Source: Pseudomonas sp. B21-015 (lineage in GTDB: Bacteria > Pseudomonadota > Gammaproteobacteria > Pseudomonadales > Pseudomonadaceae). From it: 64,000 bases of DNA. The DNA lies in NCBI RefSeq assembly GCF_024749285.1, contig NZ_CP087196.1, positions 4,960,001 to 5,024,000 of the forward strand, in the 5' to 3' direction. This document shows positions 18,842 through 27,823 of this stretch, one piece after another; within the stretch, counting starts at the first letter, position 1, and each line of letters starts with the position of its first letter. Under the pieces are notes generated by a model. That model was not told where the DNA came from, ran no database searches, and was given only the letters and a program-made list of their open reading frames with translations. The translations under genes were made by a program, and so were the position numbers.

Positions 18842-18850
18842 AACAGAGTC

Positions 18851-18925
18851 ATCGCGAGCAAGCTCCGCCCTACCGTGTTGAACGCACTCCTGTAGGCGCG
18901 AGGCTTGCCCGCGATAGACCGCAAA
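18851..18925. repeat. Degenerate REPIN
   Basis: CATCGCGAGCAAGCTCCGCC and the inverted GGCGCGAGGCTTGCCCGCGA flank a spacer, resembling the 13.5-kb REPIN but with several mismatches. It lies just after phaG and is the last REP-like element noticed before the accessory region. Confidence 0.6.
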
Positions 18926-19020
18926 GCGGTCTCTGGTTCGTTTCACCTGTGCTAAAGCCATCGCCATAAAGAAAAACTTCAAATCCGCGCTCACATCTGG
19001 TACAAAGTCAGCCGCTCTGA

Positions 19021-19074
19021 GCGGGTGTCGTATAATGGCATTACTCCAGCTTCCCAAGCTGATAACGAGGGTTC
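19021..19074 (+). pseudogene. 5' two-thirds of a second tRNA-Gly(CCC)-like gene
   Basis: GCGGGTGTCGTATAATGGCA begins a tRNA-Gly-like sequence with a plausible D-arm, an anticodon arm CAGCTTCCCAAGCTG with CCC in the loop, and the start of the T-arm GAGGGTTC. After 19074 the T-loop and acceptor 3' strand are absent, replaced by TTATAGGACATCCCG. An intact tRNA-Gly(CCC) of different sequence follows 42 bases later. It reads as a tRNA gene cut inside the T-loop, perhaps by an integration or recombination event. Confidence 0.65.
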
Positions 19075-19116
19075 TTATAGGACATCCCGTTTTGTGAGCA
19101 AAGAAATATGTGTAAT

Positions 19117-19190
19117 GCGGGTATAGTTTAGTGGCAAAACGAAAGCTTCCCAAGCTTTAGTTGAGGGTTCGATTCCCTCTACCCGCTCCA
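19117..19190 (+). tRNA. tRNA-Gly (anticodon CCC)
   Basis: A 74-base cloverleaf including an encoded CCA. Acceptor strands GCGGGTA and TACCCGC pair, the anticodon arm is AAAGC-TTCCCAA-GCTTT with anticodon CCC, and the T-arm is GAGGG-TTCGATT-CCCTC. It is the boundary between core genes and the mobile region: the recombinase operon begins about 680 bases downstream. tRNA-Gly genes are common targets of Pseudomonas islands, but no second copy of its 3' end was noticed elsewhere in the window. Confidence 0.96.
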
Positions 19191-19871
19191 CAACACAGCA
19201 CCACGCCCCAGCAAATATGGACTTCCCCTCCCTGATCCCTGATCAGCATTCCCTCCATCCCAACCTACTTTCCAATCGCACACCCCCTTCCCTCCGCGCC
19301 AATAAACAACCATCCGCGATCACATCAAGTTGTGAATAAAGAAACCCTGAAACGCACGCCAAACGGTAACTATCGGACGCAGTGAATACACGCTAGGCAG
19401 TGAGACCTGCATGAGGCAGGAAATCATAGAGAACCTCCGTCGCGCATCAGACCAAGACAACCTACAAAACTCCACTGAGAGCTCTAAGCCCATACAGCAT
19501 TCGCACAGCAGCGTGCCCGACGGATGTCTGGCTTATCGAGCACAGGGAACCGGACAAGAGACGCGAATGATGTGGGAGTTATTGCCAAAGAAACTGCGGA
19601 GGGAATAAGCGACTTCCCATAAATCTACGAATGACGGAAGGCTCGAAACGCCGATATTCCTGAGAACAGCCAAAAGCAAAGTTTTAATTCCAAAAAGGAA
19701 TTACACAATTTAAATGTTAGATGCGTAGAATTCGGCGCGAATTTATACACCATCATGCCTGGCGCGTCAATATATGCTTAATGTTTTTACACGGAATTGT
19801 CAGTCTTCTCCATTCCCAAGCGCAGATACTCGGCTGTCAGCTCGGGCCCTCCAGGTCGGAAGGAGAGCCCT
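19191..19871. other. Leader region between tRNA-Gly and the recombinase operon
   Basis: About 680 bases without a convincing gene; a 65-residue frame at 19411-19608 has no ribosome-binding site and no recognisable features. This is where an element end and the recombinase promoter would be expected. GGAAGGAGAG at 19858-19867 is the strong ribosome-binding site for gmtY. Confidence 0.5.
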
Positions 19872-21251
19872 GTGAAGCATGTTTACCTCATTCAGATGGA
19901 CACACCCCGCCTATTCGAGGTAGCCACCGAACGCCCGATTGACGCCTTCAACAGGTATGCGGGATACAAGACGAAAGAAGTGGGTCATGCGTTTGGTGAA
20001 TCTGTGCCCTACCAATATTGCAGCTCGGTAGCTCATTTCTTCGACTACTGCTACGAAACAGGTGTGATGGGAGGCCAGCCCATGCCACCCGAAGTCGCTC
20101 AAAAGACCATTAACCTGTACTGGGAGTTTTTGACCAAAGGGGTTAACAGCACTGATTTCATCGTGCGCCGAGCTGCTAAAGCCCTGGGAAAGACTCCAGT
20201 CAAAACTGTGAGTGCTCAAAAGTATTTGGCCGGGGTTAATGACTTCCTTCGCACCAGCCAAATGAAGCTCAATGACTTGGCATCCCTCATTCGGATCCTC
20301 ACCAAGAGCGACGCATTCGCCAACGTCATGTCTCTACCCCAAACGCAGGACAGACGGCGCACCAAAGCCGAAATGGACAACATTCATAACAACACGTTGA
20401 CATTCGGCAATACACCTAAGGATGCCCATGCTTACGCCCCTGGCGGCATTCCCGGCGGTAAGGTCAAAAGCTCTCACGTTAGTCGGAGTTTCCCCACTGA
20501 ACATGTTCTGACGCTACTCAATAGCATTGAAGACCCTCAATGCAGGTGCGCTGCCGCAATGATTGCCGCAGGCGGCTTACGCCATTCAGAAGTTTGGGGG
20601 ATTAGACGGTCGGACATCGATATTGATTCGCGTACCATCCGGATTGAAGATCCTAACTTCCACCGCAACCCTGCGGCGGAGAAAGCAGCGAGAAAGCTGC
20701 CATTCAAAGGCAGAACACTTGCGGCCATTGTAATGTTCGAGCCCTTCAAGAGCCTGTTTTTTGAGTCTCTGGCTGACTATCTGGATGTACGACCAACGAC
20801 CGACAGTGACTATCTATTCGTTTCGAACGAAAGACAGACATACGGTGAGTCCATGCTTCTCTTGAGGAATATGAATTCGCTCAACAGGAATCTGAATAGG
20901 GCCTTGAGGAAGGCGCAGGTGGATCTTGGCACTATCTCACCTGCTACTGGGGCGCCTTATACCTCTCACAGCCTGAGGCATTTTTACGGGGTATGGGCAA
21001 GAAACTTTGTTTACATCCCCGGTCGTAATCAGATGGGGCTTACCTTGTCCGAGATAAAGCTTTTGATGGGCCACAAGGACATAAGATCTACGGAAAAGTA
21101 CGCACGACTCAGCGAAGAAACCGTAATCGCTGAAATCGAGGCGGCAGAACGTATGAAAGCTTTATGGGGAAGAAACCCTCACATTGATCAGATCAGATCC
21201 GCTATATACGCCGAGCTTGCCTATGATCTTTCGCAGCGAATTGCCGCATGA
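19872..21251 (+). CDS. gmtY: Tyrosine recombinase, GmtY-like (gamma-mobile-trio)
   Basis: A 459-residue tyrosine recombinase from the GTG at 19872, preceded at good spacing by AAGGAG; the open frame extends further left without a signal. The catalytic residues are all visible: Arg in AAGGLRHSEVWGI near residue 235, HxxR in TSHSLRHFYGVWA near 365, LMGHKDIRS near 398 and the nucleophile Tyr in TEKYARL near 409. Its stop overlaps the gmtZ start (ATGA). A recombinase followed by a >1000-residue second recombinase-like protein and a small coiled-coil protein is the GMT arrangement that marks defence- and toxin-carrying islands in gammaproteobacteria. The catalytic family is certain, the GMT name likely. 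Confidence 0.85.
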   Translation: MKHVYLIQMDTPRLFEVATERPIDAFNRYAGYKTKEVGHAFGESVPYQYCSSVAHFFDYCYETGVMGGQPMPPEVAQKTINLYWEFLTKGVNSTDFIVRRAAKALGKTPVKTVSAQKYLAGVNDFLRTSQMKLNDLASLIRILTKSDAFANVMSLPQTQDRRRTKAEMDNIHNNTLTFGNTPKDAHAYAPGGIPGGKVKSSHVSRSFPTEHVLTLLNSIEDPQCRCAAAMIAAGGLRHSEVWGIRRSDIDIDSRTIRIEDPNFHRNPAAEKAARKLPFKGRTLAAIVMFEPFKSLFFESLADYLDVRPTTDSDYLFVSNERQTYGESMLLLRNMNSLNRNLNRALRKAQVDLGTISPATGAPYTSHSLRHFYGVWARNFVYIPGRNQMGLTLSEIKLLMGHKDIRSTEKYARLSEETVIAEIEAAERMKALWGRNPHIDQIRSAIYAELAYDLSQRIAA

Positions 21252-24200
21252 TTAACACCTCCGAGAAAGTCATCCTAGCTCCAAACGTGAACATCCAGGA
21301 AGAGGTGCGCGAGACCTTCGATACACTTTGCGAACAAATGCGCCAGGAGTATGGAAATAAAATTGATCAAGCCTTGGATAGCTCCAGCCGACAAGATCGA
21401 AGCAGGTTTTCGCTTTTCATTCTTAAAAGCTTAACAGGCTTCAAAAAAATCAACAAAACCCAGCTCGACTTGATGTATGACCTATCACTAATTAAAACAG
21501 AAGACACTTCCGGCGCAAGCACGCTTTATGAAAAGCTTACCGGACGCCTACCTGTCATCATTGAAGACGCTATAGGGTTACGGGTATCTTTTCGGGCAAT
21601 GTTTGCGATCTTGTGGTCGAAAGGCCTAGCGACCTTACCTCATACATTTGAACTCCAAGGTATTTGGACAAAATTCCCTCTCCTCGAACCGCTAAGTAAA
21701 GGCTTTATCTACGAGCACTCACAGGGTTTCCCAGAGACCATCAGAGCTTCCAGGGTCTTTCAATACAGAACTAACTGGCTTAAAGCTGAGGATGTAAGCC
21801 TTGAAGAACTATGGGAGGCTGCACCCAGTGTTTGCGACAACCGTGTGCCCGACCCGAAAGTTTTCCGCTACCTCCCCTGGATCAAAACCTTTGCAGCCAG
21901 ACACCCGACGATCATATCGCCTGCAGACGCCTATAATCTTGAAAAATACCACCAATATCTACAGGCAAAATCCACTGCATCCATCTCCGCCCACGACTTC
22001 AAAATGAGCATCGAGGAGTTCAAGGACTATTTCGCAGTCCCGTTCGAGGATGCCGTGGAGATGACACCAAAACAGCGTGAGCGTGCCAGACGAAATTACA
22101 AGTCTGACTGGGCAAAAAAAACAACGGCAATTGCAAGGCGCGTAAAGGATGCAACGATTGCCAGACAAATCTCGACACAACAAGATTTGACGGTCGAACA
22201 GCGCTACATGCTAACGCCCAAACCAGAGCGCACCACCAAAAATTTTAGCTGGCTCAAGAACACGTATTATCCAGGCCGTGAACACGTTAACATTTGCAAC
22301 CTATCCAAATTTTGGCTAGCTGCCGCAAATTATTATCTTGTTCATCTGGACAAGCATAATCACGCGACCAAAACGCGAAAAGGTAAAATCAGGGCCATCT
22401 TCTTACTTTTGGACTACCTGCTTTGCTACTTACCGATGTGGCTAGAAGAGAACCCTGACACACTGGTGTGCTTCCCTCTGCGCCCATCCGAATTCGAACG
22501 AGTTCTTTTTTGGAATAACACCATTTCTCAAGATGAACTAAACAGCAGCTTATTTGATTTTGGCCACCCGATCAGCGGAATTACTCTTCCATGCACGCTT
22601 ACCCAGATATACGATATGACTTTCTCTCCCAAGACCAAGTCAGCTTTCGTCGCGACAATTCATGAGTTCTTTGAACTTATAATAAAGAACAACGCGTTCG
22701 TTAAAGCCGACGGTGAATGGGTGGTCGAGAAAGGTTTCGAGAATCCAGTCAGCCTCCTGTTTGATCGCTCAGGAAGCGGCGCACGGGGGAGCACCGACAA
22801 GGTGCCCCTGCCTCTCGACTCAACCGTAATCGCTAAAGCGTACCTCCAAGCGGTTGAACATGTCGGCCTATCCCTCCAGCAGCAGATTCTCAAGGGCGAA
22901 CTTAAAGGCGATCAACTGGATGAAGTTCGACGAGCAGAGTGGATCGACCTATCTGAAGTAGGTTTAAGTCACGAAATCCAGATCAGTAATCCTGACGACG
23001 AAGATGACGCGCTGGTTATTCCAGTTACGCGCATCATCAACGTTTACTCATGGTATTCCGGCCTGTATGGAGCCGCAAGTACCGAAGTTTACATGCCTTG
23101 GATAAGCGTCGTGAGGATGTTATCCATCGCCCTGCATGGTGGCTTGCGCCTTCAAAATTGCCAATGGCTCGATATCAATACATTCGACAGACTACTTAGC
23201 AAGCCTGAGCATCGAATACTCAACTCCTGCATTCTTTATGTTAATACAGATAAAGACGGGCAAGATCGTCCAGTTGTGATTCCTGATGACGTCATGGATT
23301 CCTTGATCGCCGAGCGGCATTTTCAGCGCAAGGTTTTCCAAAGCCCGTTGCTTCCGACGTACTATGAAAATGACTCTACAGATCCTAAAGAGTATGGAGA
23401 AATCCACTCCCTATTCCGCAGTCCTTGGAATCGCCATGCACTGCCCTTTTCTGACTCGAACTACTCCGAAAGATGGACACAATTACTATATGGCGTACAG
23501 GATGTTTACAACAGCCTAGTTCCTACAGAGCGCCATCATCAATTCGTTACTTATAACAAACACGGACAAATGAAGTCTGTCCATACACCACACTCGCTGA
23601 GGGCTACCTGGCTCACCCACGCTCGGATCTATGGCCACCTTGACATTCGAGTTGCTCAGCAGCAAGTCGCTCATAAAAACGCTTACACCACGGATTACTA
23701 CACCATCCCGGACATCTCCGAGTCGATTAAGGCGATTTCGGAATCCAACAAGCTTATAATGCGTAGCGCTTGGTCGCAGATGATGCCTGCTGCCAGCAGC
23801 ACCTATATGACGCCCAATGCGATTAGCTCCGGCTGGCGCTTAGACCGAAACAAACTGGCCCAAGATCAGAATTTTATCAGCGTAAGTTCAGCAGTTATTG
23901 AGCACGAAAAGACTGGCATGCAAATTATTGCCTCAGACAAAGATCCAGACGTGGGTTTTTACTCAAACTGCATTTGCCTTAAAAACGGGAATTGCCCTAA
24001 AAACCTCATCGATTTCACTGGCAGATCTAGAGTCTGTGGGCTGTGCCCGATTGCCGCTTTCGGCATCGACCATTTGCCTGCGATAAACTGCCTGATCAGA
24101 AAACTGACTGGCGAATCGGAAAGCCTGGTGGGCAAACTTAAGAGCCTCAAGGCAAGCAAAGCAAACAGACACGAAATCGATGCAGTCCATCACGAGCTGA

Positions 24201-24598
24201 CCGTGGCGAAGCTTGAATTAGGTAGCTACCACCTTGTTAGGCAGGCTTTAAAAGATCGTCTCGAGAAGGACGCTACTGGGCCACGACTGATCACCAGAAT
24301 GCGGGATCTGAAAGACTTCCAATCTCATGAGATTGACATGAACAATCCTGCACAACGCGTGATAGCTCAATTGCTAGACAGCCAGGATTACCCTCAATTC
24401 ACATCGCACAACTATCCCTACATGATTGAAAAAATCGCCAAGAACCCTGACTTACTTAAGATGGCCATTGCTCAGGATTCTGACCGGGACAAATATGCTG
24501 GGCAAGTCCTTTCAATCATGAAGACCATGAACCTGTCCGTGGCGGAAATTGCCGACCGCATCGTCTCCAATTCACTCCCAATCGGCAATCACCTTTAA
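21248..24598 (+). CDS. gmtZ: Large tyrosine-recombinase-like protein, GmtZ-like
   Basis: An 1116-residue protein. About 600 N-terminal residues have no recognised motif. The C-terminal half carries a recombinase fold: LHGGLRLQNCQWLDINTF near residue 630, THAR-type HxxR in HTPHSLRATWLTHAR near 780, and TTDYYTIPD with the candidate nucleophile Tyr near 815. A Cys-rich patch (CICLKNGNCP ... CGLCP) near residues 907-935 looks like a zinc site. It is coupled to gmtY by ATGA and to the next gene by TAATG. Such oversized recombinases following GmtY are the second member of the GMT trio. Function within transposition is inferred from the published module, not visible here. Confidence 0.82.
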   Translation: MINTSEKVILAPNVNIQEEVRETFDTLCEQMRQEYGNKIDQALDSSSRQDRSRFSLFILKSLTGFKKINKTQLDLMYDLSLIKTEDTSGASTLYEKLTGRLPVIIEDAIGLRVSFRAMFAILWSKGLATLPHTFELQGIWTKFPLLEPLSKGFIYEHSQGFPETIRASRVFQYRTNWLKAEDVSLEELWEAAPSVCDNRVPDPKVFRYLPWIKTFAARHPTIISPADAYNLEKYHQYLQAKSTASISAHDFKMSIEEFKDYFAVPFEDAVEMTPKQRERARRNYKSDWAKKTTAIARRVKDATIARQISTQQDLTVEQRYMLTPKPERTTKNFSWLKNTYYPGREHVNICNLSKFWLAAANYYLVHLDKHNHATKTRKGKIRAIFLLLDYLLCYLPMWLEENPDTLVCFPLRPSEFERVLFWNNTISQDELNSSLFDFGHPISGITLPCTLTQIYDMTFSPKTKSAFVATIHEFFELIIKNNAFVKADGEWVVEKGFENPVSLLFDRSGSGARGSTDKVPLPLDSTVIAKAYLQAVEHVGLSLQQQILKGELKGDQLDEVRRAEWIDLSEVGLSHEIQISNPDDEDDALVIPVTRIINVYSWYSGLYGAASTEVYMPWISVVRMLSIALHGGLRLQNCQWLDINTFDRLLSKPEHRILNSCILYVNTDKDGQDRPVVIPDDVMDSLIAERHFQRKVFQSPLLPTYYENDSTDPKEYGEIHSLFRSPWNRHALPFSDSNYSERWTQLLYGVQDVYNSLVPTERHHQFVTYNKHGQMKSVHTPHSLRATWLTHARIYGHLDIRVAQQQVAHKNAYTTDYYTIPDISESIKAISESNKLIMRSAWSQMMPAASSTYMTPNAISSGWRLDRNKLAQDQNFISVSSAVIEHEKTGMQIIASDKDPDVGFYSNCICLKNGNCPKNLIDFTGRSRVCGLCPIAAFGIDHLPAINCLIRKLTGESESLVGKLKSLKASKANRHEIDAVHHELTVAKLELGSYHLVRQALKDRLEKDATGPRLITRMRDLKDFQSHEIDMNNPAQRVIAQLLDSQDYPQFTSHNYPYMIEKIAKNPDLLKMAIAQDSDRDKYAGQVLSIMKTMNLSVAEIADRIVSNSLPIGNHL

Positions 24599-25155
24599 TG
24601 AAGCGAAAACCGAACTGCGCTGCCTACCAGGCAAACCAGCTTGCCAATACTCTCCGAAGCATCGAGAGCTGTTTAATACTTCTTAAAAATGGGAAGCCGT
24701 TCCCCTCGATTAACCGGCTCACGCTAGAGGTCGGCAAGCAGCTGGACATTGATCCTTCTATCTTTCGCAAGCCTACAAGCGAACATCGAAAGCTACTAAA
24801 TAAATACATTAAGGATTTAGTTTCAAGAGGCACAAAGGAAACCGACGAACCTTCAGTCGATGCGCTTAAGATTCGGAATATTGAGCTCACCCGAAAGGTC
24901 TCCATCCTAGAAAAAGAGCTGAAAAGCCCGCACAACAAACTGGCATTGGTGGCACCCAAAATCGCAAAGTCCGATCCAAGGCAATTCGACCTAGATAGCC
25001 TTTGCATGCTTATTGATGACATTTTGAAATGCCAGAGAAATCTACAATTCAAAGATGGTGCTCTATATAACCTGGAGACGTTTTCGGAGGAAAATGAGCT
25101 AGTATCAGCCAATAATAATTGCAAAGTCTATCTGGAGTGGAAAAATGGACGTTAA
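24598..25155 (+). CDS. gmtX: Small DNA-binding/coiled-coil protein, GmtX-like
   Basis: A 185-residue protein starting in the TAATG overlap with gmtZ. The N-terminal half (NRLTLEVGKQLDIDPSIFRK) has the length and spacing of a helix-turn-helix that recognises a conserved site, and the middle (ELTRKVSILEKELKSPHNKL) is a short coiled coil. It resembles in layout the small third proteins of multi-recombinase transposons such as TnpC of Tn554. By position it is GmtX of the trio. It overlaps the next gene by 11 bases. Confidence 0.75.
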   Translation: MKRKPNCAAYQANQLANTLRSIESCLILLKNGKPFPSINRLTLEVGKQLDIDPSIFRKPTSEHRKLLNKYIKDLVSRGTKETDEPSVDALKIRNIELTRKVSILEKELKSPHNKLALVAPKIAKSDPRQFDLDSLCMLIDDILKCQRNLQFKDGALYNLETFSEENELVSANNNCKVYLEWKNGR

Positions 25156-25549
25156 CACTCTCATCGAAATCTTATTGAAAATGCCAGTTGGGAACACAAA
25201 GGCTATAAAGCTCCAGAAGGTCGTAGTTGAGATTTTACGCAGCGGCCAAAGCCTGATGCTGCATCATGGCGAAGTAAATCTTTCGTCCCTCGCCGCGCTG
25301 GTGGGTTGTACGCGCCAATGTTTTTATCCAGGTCGAGGACATGATGATATGCGAGCGATTGTTAGTCTTCTAAATACCCACGCTTCGGTGTTGGCAAACT
25401 GCGTGTCATCCTCCACACCGCCAAAACTTGGAAAACTCAACGTTTCGCTCCACAAGGTTTTATCAGATAATGAAAAACTCAAGAGGGAACTACTAAAAAG
25501 CCAGGCGCGCTGGAAGGATCTTTACAACCAGCGTTTGATAGTGGACTAA
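25145..25549 (+). CDS. Small HTH/coiled-coil protein, fourth gene of the GMT operon
   Basis: A 134-residue protein that starts inside gmtX. The segment VNLSSLAALVGCTRQCFYPG at about residues 40-60 reads as a helix-turn-helix and the C-terminus (LSDNEKLKRELLKSQARW) as a coiled coil, so its plan copies GmtX. The shared order (hydrophobic helix, HTH-like segment, coiled coil) suggests that the two are distant relatives acting on the same DNA or complex. It ends three bases before the RecD2-like gene, so all five genes form one operon. No name is recognised. Confidence 0.7.
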   Translation: MDVNTLIEILLKMPVGNTKAIKLQKVVVEILRSGQSLMLHHGEVNLSSLAALVGCTRQCFYPGRGHDDMRAIVSLLNTHASVLANCVSSSTPPKLGKLNVSLHKVLSDNEKLKRELLKSQARWKDLYNQRLIVD

Positions 25550-25552
25550 CTA

Positions 25553-27394
25553 ATGGCGACGTATTTGATCGTTAAAGTGATACACCGCCTTGACGGTACT
25601 GTAGTCGTCAAAGGTGTATTACCATGGAATCAACGGCGCGTGGTCTTCAGGCTTGAACGCGCACCAACGACGGCAATCCTGCCAGGCAAAACATACGGCG
25701 TGCGACGTTCTCAAGAAAGGATAGATTTTACGCTTACGTCGACCTCTGCTGCTCATTGGCACCTGCTGGTCAAGCACCACTTCTACTTGCCAGAACTGTA
25801 CTTACCAAGGTGCGAGCAAGTTAGGCTCCTGGCTTTGAGTACCCAAGGTATCTCAGCCGCACTATTGGCGTTGGAACAGCAGGATCACAGAGCTCTGTGC
25901 ATGTACATCTCTGAGCCGTATGCAAGTCAGCTGGCCTATCATTTCCATCGTCAATCTTGCCTCTTCGATGCAGCCACCTTCATGCTTGAATCCGGTTTTT
26001 GTCACTATCAGGCGCTTAATATCTGCCACCTCCATGGCCCTGGAGGCACTCGTGCACTATTTGAGACACCCGCCAAAGCGTTTCCATTCCTGGGTATTAG
26101 GCATTTGCAGGACAACTCCTCGACCGCCAGCCAGCTCGCGAGCACTCCCAGTTATCAGCTAATCGCCAAGATGCTCACCGACGCCAAGCGGGGGGCAACG
26201 GTTCTGAATGCCTTAGATCTCCCGGCGTCTCTCAGGTCGGCGCTACCTGATTGCTTGGACAAGAATCTGGTTGTTGGACACCATGATAATTTTCAACTCA
26301 TGGGCCACCACCTGATCCAGAGTTCAATACGCTCGCAACTCCAGACGCTAACTCATGCCTTTTTTCCTACGTACTCCGACCGCGAGATCGAGTATGCCTA
26401 CGTCCGGTATTCCAGTTTATACGGAGCCCTCAATGACTCTGACCACGGCCAGCTTGTTGGTGACGCGATTAATTCGCGGTTTTCCGTATTCACTCACTCA
26501 GGTAACGAATCGGCTGCGTCGTTCTGTGACGAGTTTTCTTCCATTCTGCAGATTCTAGGAGGCTCTGAACCAGGTATTGTTCATCAGGGTCTAGCTGGGC
26601 GGTATGGCTCCGAAGCCCATCTGGTACATTGGGAATCTATACCTGCGGGACGAGGCGAGTACCGAACCTTTATCGTCTGGGACTTTCAATGGTACAGCGC
26701 GGTTGAAGTATCCCTGCTTCTAGGACAGTTCACCCCCCGTGACCGGGTCGTCTTTCTTTGCAACCAAAAAACTGCAGTCGACGGCAGCTTGAATGGCCGC
26801 ATTGTCAATCAGCTCCAAGGCTACTTCCCCAGTCACCACATTGACCCGCCTCTTGGCGCTATCTCGAACCTACCGTCAGGTCATCCGTCTCTGGATCAGG
26901 CTGTCGCGGGACTGCGGGCTGATCCCAACCTTGTCGCCATATGCGACAGCTTCCAACTCTGTGAAATGATCAACGAGTTAGTGCGCGAGCGTAGTAAGCC
27001 AGTGGCCTTGGAAACGCAGTGGGACACCTACTCAAAGGGAGATCGACTGCTCCTCAAACAGACGCTTCCCAAACGGGTTAGCTACGCCAGGTTGGTCTCG
27101 ACCGATGACCGGGGCTTGCGTGTCGAGACTCAGGGGAGACACTGGCGGATCGACACGGAGACGGTGAGGGAATCTGTATGCGCTCTTGGAGCCGCCATGA
27201 CCATCGATGATGCGCTGCACGCCGGGGTAAGGCGCGCGATGGTGGTTGCCGGCGTGGCTCGAATGTCGGGACTTGCTCGGGCGGTCGAAGAGTACGGTGT
27301 CGATTTGGTGGGAGCCTTCGCTCATGACTTATCCGAAGCAGGCTCGTCAGTAGTATGCATCTCGATGCAACGAATCACGCCAACTGTTGAGTAG
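25553..27394 (+). CDS. RecD2-like protein with degenerate helicase core
   Basis: A 613-residue protein. Residues about 135-185 (FMLESGFCHYQALNICHLHG ... AFPFLGI) match the helical HhH-type N-terminal domain of RecD2, where a polypeptide reads fLleHGls-lA-ryG-aL-nPyrLl-gi. After it the helicase landmarks keep order but not chemistry: the Walker A position is FTHSGNESAASF instead of GxxGxGKT, motif Ia is GLAGRYGSEA, the Walker B position is FIVWDFQWYSAVEVSLLL instead of VVDEaSMv, and motif III is VVFLCNQ instead of VLVGDxxQ. A GDR-containing region (YSKGDRLLLKQ) follows. I infer a non-ATPase relative of RecD2 or TraI helicases used as a structural or DNA-binding subunit. Coupled to the GMT operon. 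Confidence 0.55.
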   Translation: MATYLIVKVIHRLDGTVVVKGVLPWNQRRVVFRLERAPTTAILPGKTYGVRRSQERIDFTLTSTSAAHWHLLVKHHFYLPELYLPRCEQVRLLALSTQGISAALLALEQQDHRALCMYISEPYASQLAYHFHRQSCLFDAATFMLESGFCHYQALNICHLHGPGGTRALFETPAKAFPFLGIRHLQDNSSTASQLASTPSYQLIAKMLTDAKRGATVLNALDLPASLRSALPDCLDKNLVVGHHDNFQLMGHHLIQSSIRSQLQTLTHAFFPTYSDREIEYAYVRYSSLYGALNDSDHGQLVGDAINSRFSVFTHSGNESAASFCDEFSSILQILGGSEPGIVHQGLAGRYGSEAHLVHWESIPAGRGEYRTFIVWDFQWYSAVEVSLLLGQFTPRDRVVFLCNQKTAVDGSLNGRIVNQLQGYFPSHHIDPPLGAISNLPSGHPSLDQAVAGLRADPNLVAICDSFQLCEMINELVRERSKPVALETQWDTYSKGDRLLLKQTLPKRVSYARLVSTDDRGLRVETQGRHWRIDTETVRESVCALGAAMTIDDALHAGVRRAMVVAGVARMSGLARAVEEYGVDLVGAFAHDLSEAGSSVVCISMQRITPTVE

Positions 27395-27499
27395 GAATTC
27401 AGCCCACCTTACCTATTCACAAAAAATTATCATTTCAAGCTCAAGGTTTTCAGAATCCAACCGTTTGTCATATGCATGTAGACCATGAAGTGATAGGCC

Positions 27500-27823
27500 T
27501 TGAACCAGTCTAAAGATGCATACGCACAGAGTTTGAAAGACGCCATCTCGTTCCCCAAAACTCTCCCAGGCAATCGCCATCGGCTCACATGGAGGCGGCT
27601 GATTACCTACATCGAATCCTCTGCCTGTACATCCGCATTCGACAAGGCCGCAGCCTACGCTGAGGGCTATGCACAAGCGTTGGTCGATAGTGACCAGATC
27701 GGCATATCCATCGAACGAGATCTTTTGATCATTGCAACGGTGGATGCATGGCGATGCGCCCGTAATTACCCGAATACTTCGACCAACCTGAGCTACCCAA
27801 GAAACCATGACTCCCTTTTTTAA
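27500..27823 (+). CDS. Hypothetical protein upstream of the DUF262 gene
   Basis: A 107-residue open frame from a TTG at 27500, overlapping the next start by 17 bases. It is acidic-basic mixed with an amphipathic stretch AFDKAAAYAEGYAQALVDSD and no recognised motif. There is no clear ribosome-binding site, so the real start may be internal or the frame may be smaller. Overlap with the DUF262 gene suggests translational coupling. Unknown function. Confidence 0.5.
   Translation: MNQSKDAYAQSLKDAISFPKTLPGNRHRLTWRRLITYIESSACTSAFDKAAAYAEGYAQALVDSDQIGISIERDLLIIATVDAWRCARNYPNTSTNLSYPRNHDSLF

Noticed and set aside
19411..19608. A 65-residue frame in the leader of the GMT operon
   Set aside because: No ribosome-binding site, low-complexity composition, and a position where an element end and promoter are expected.
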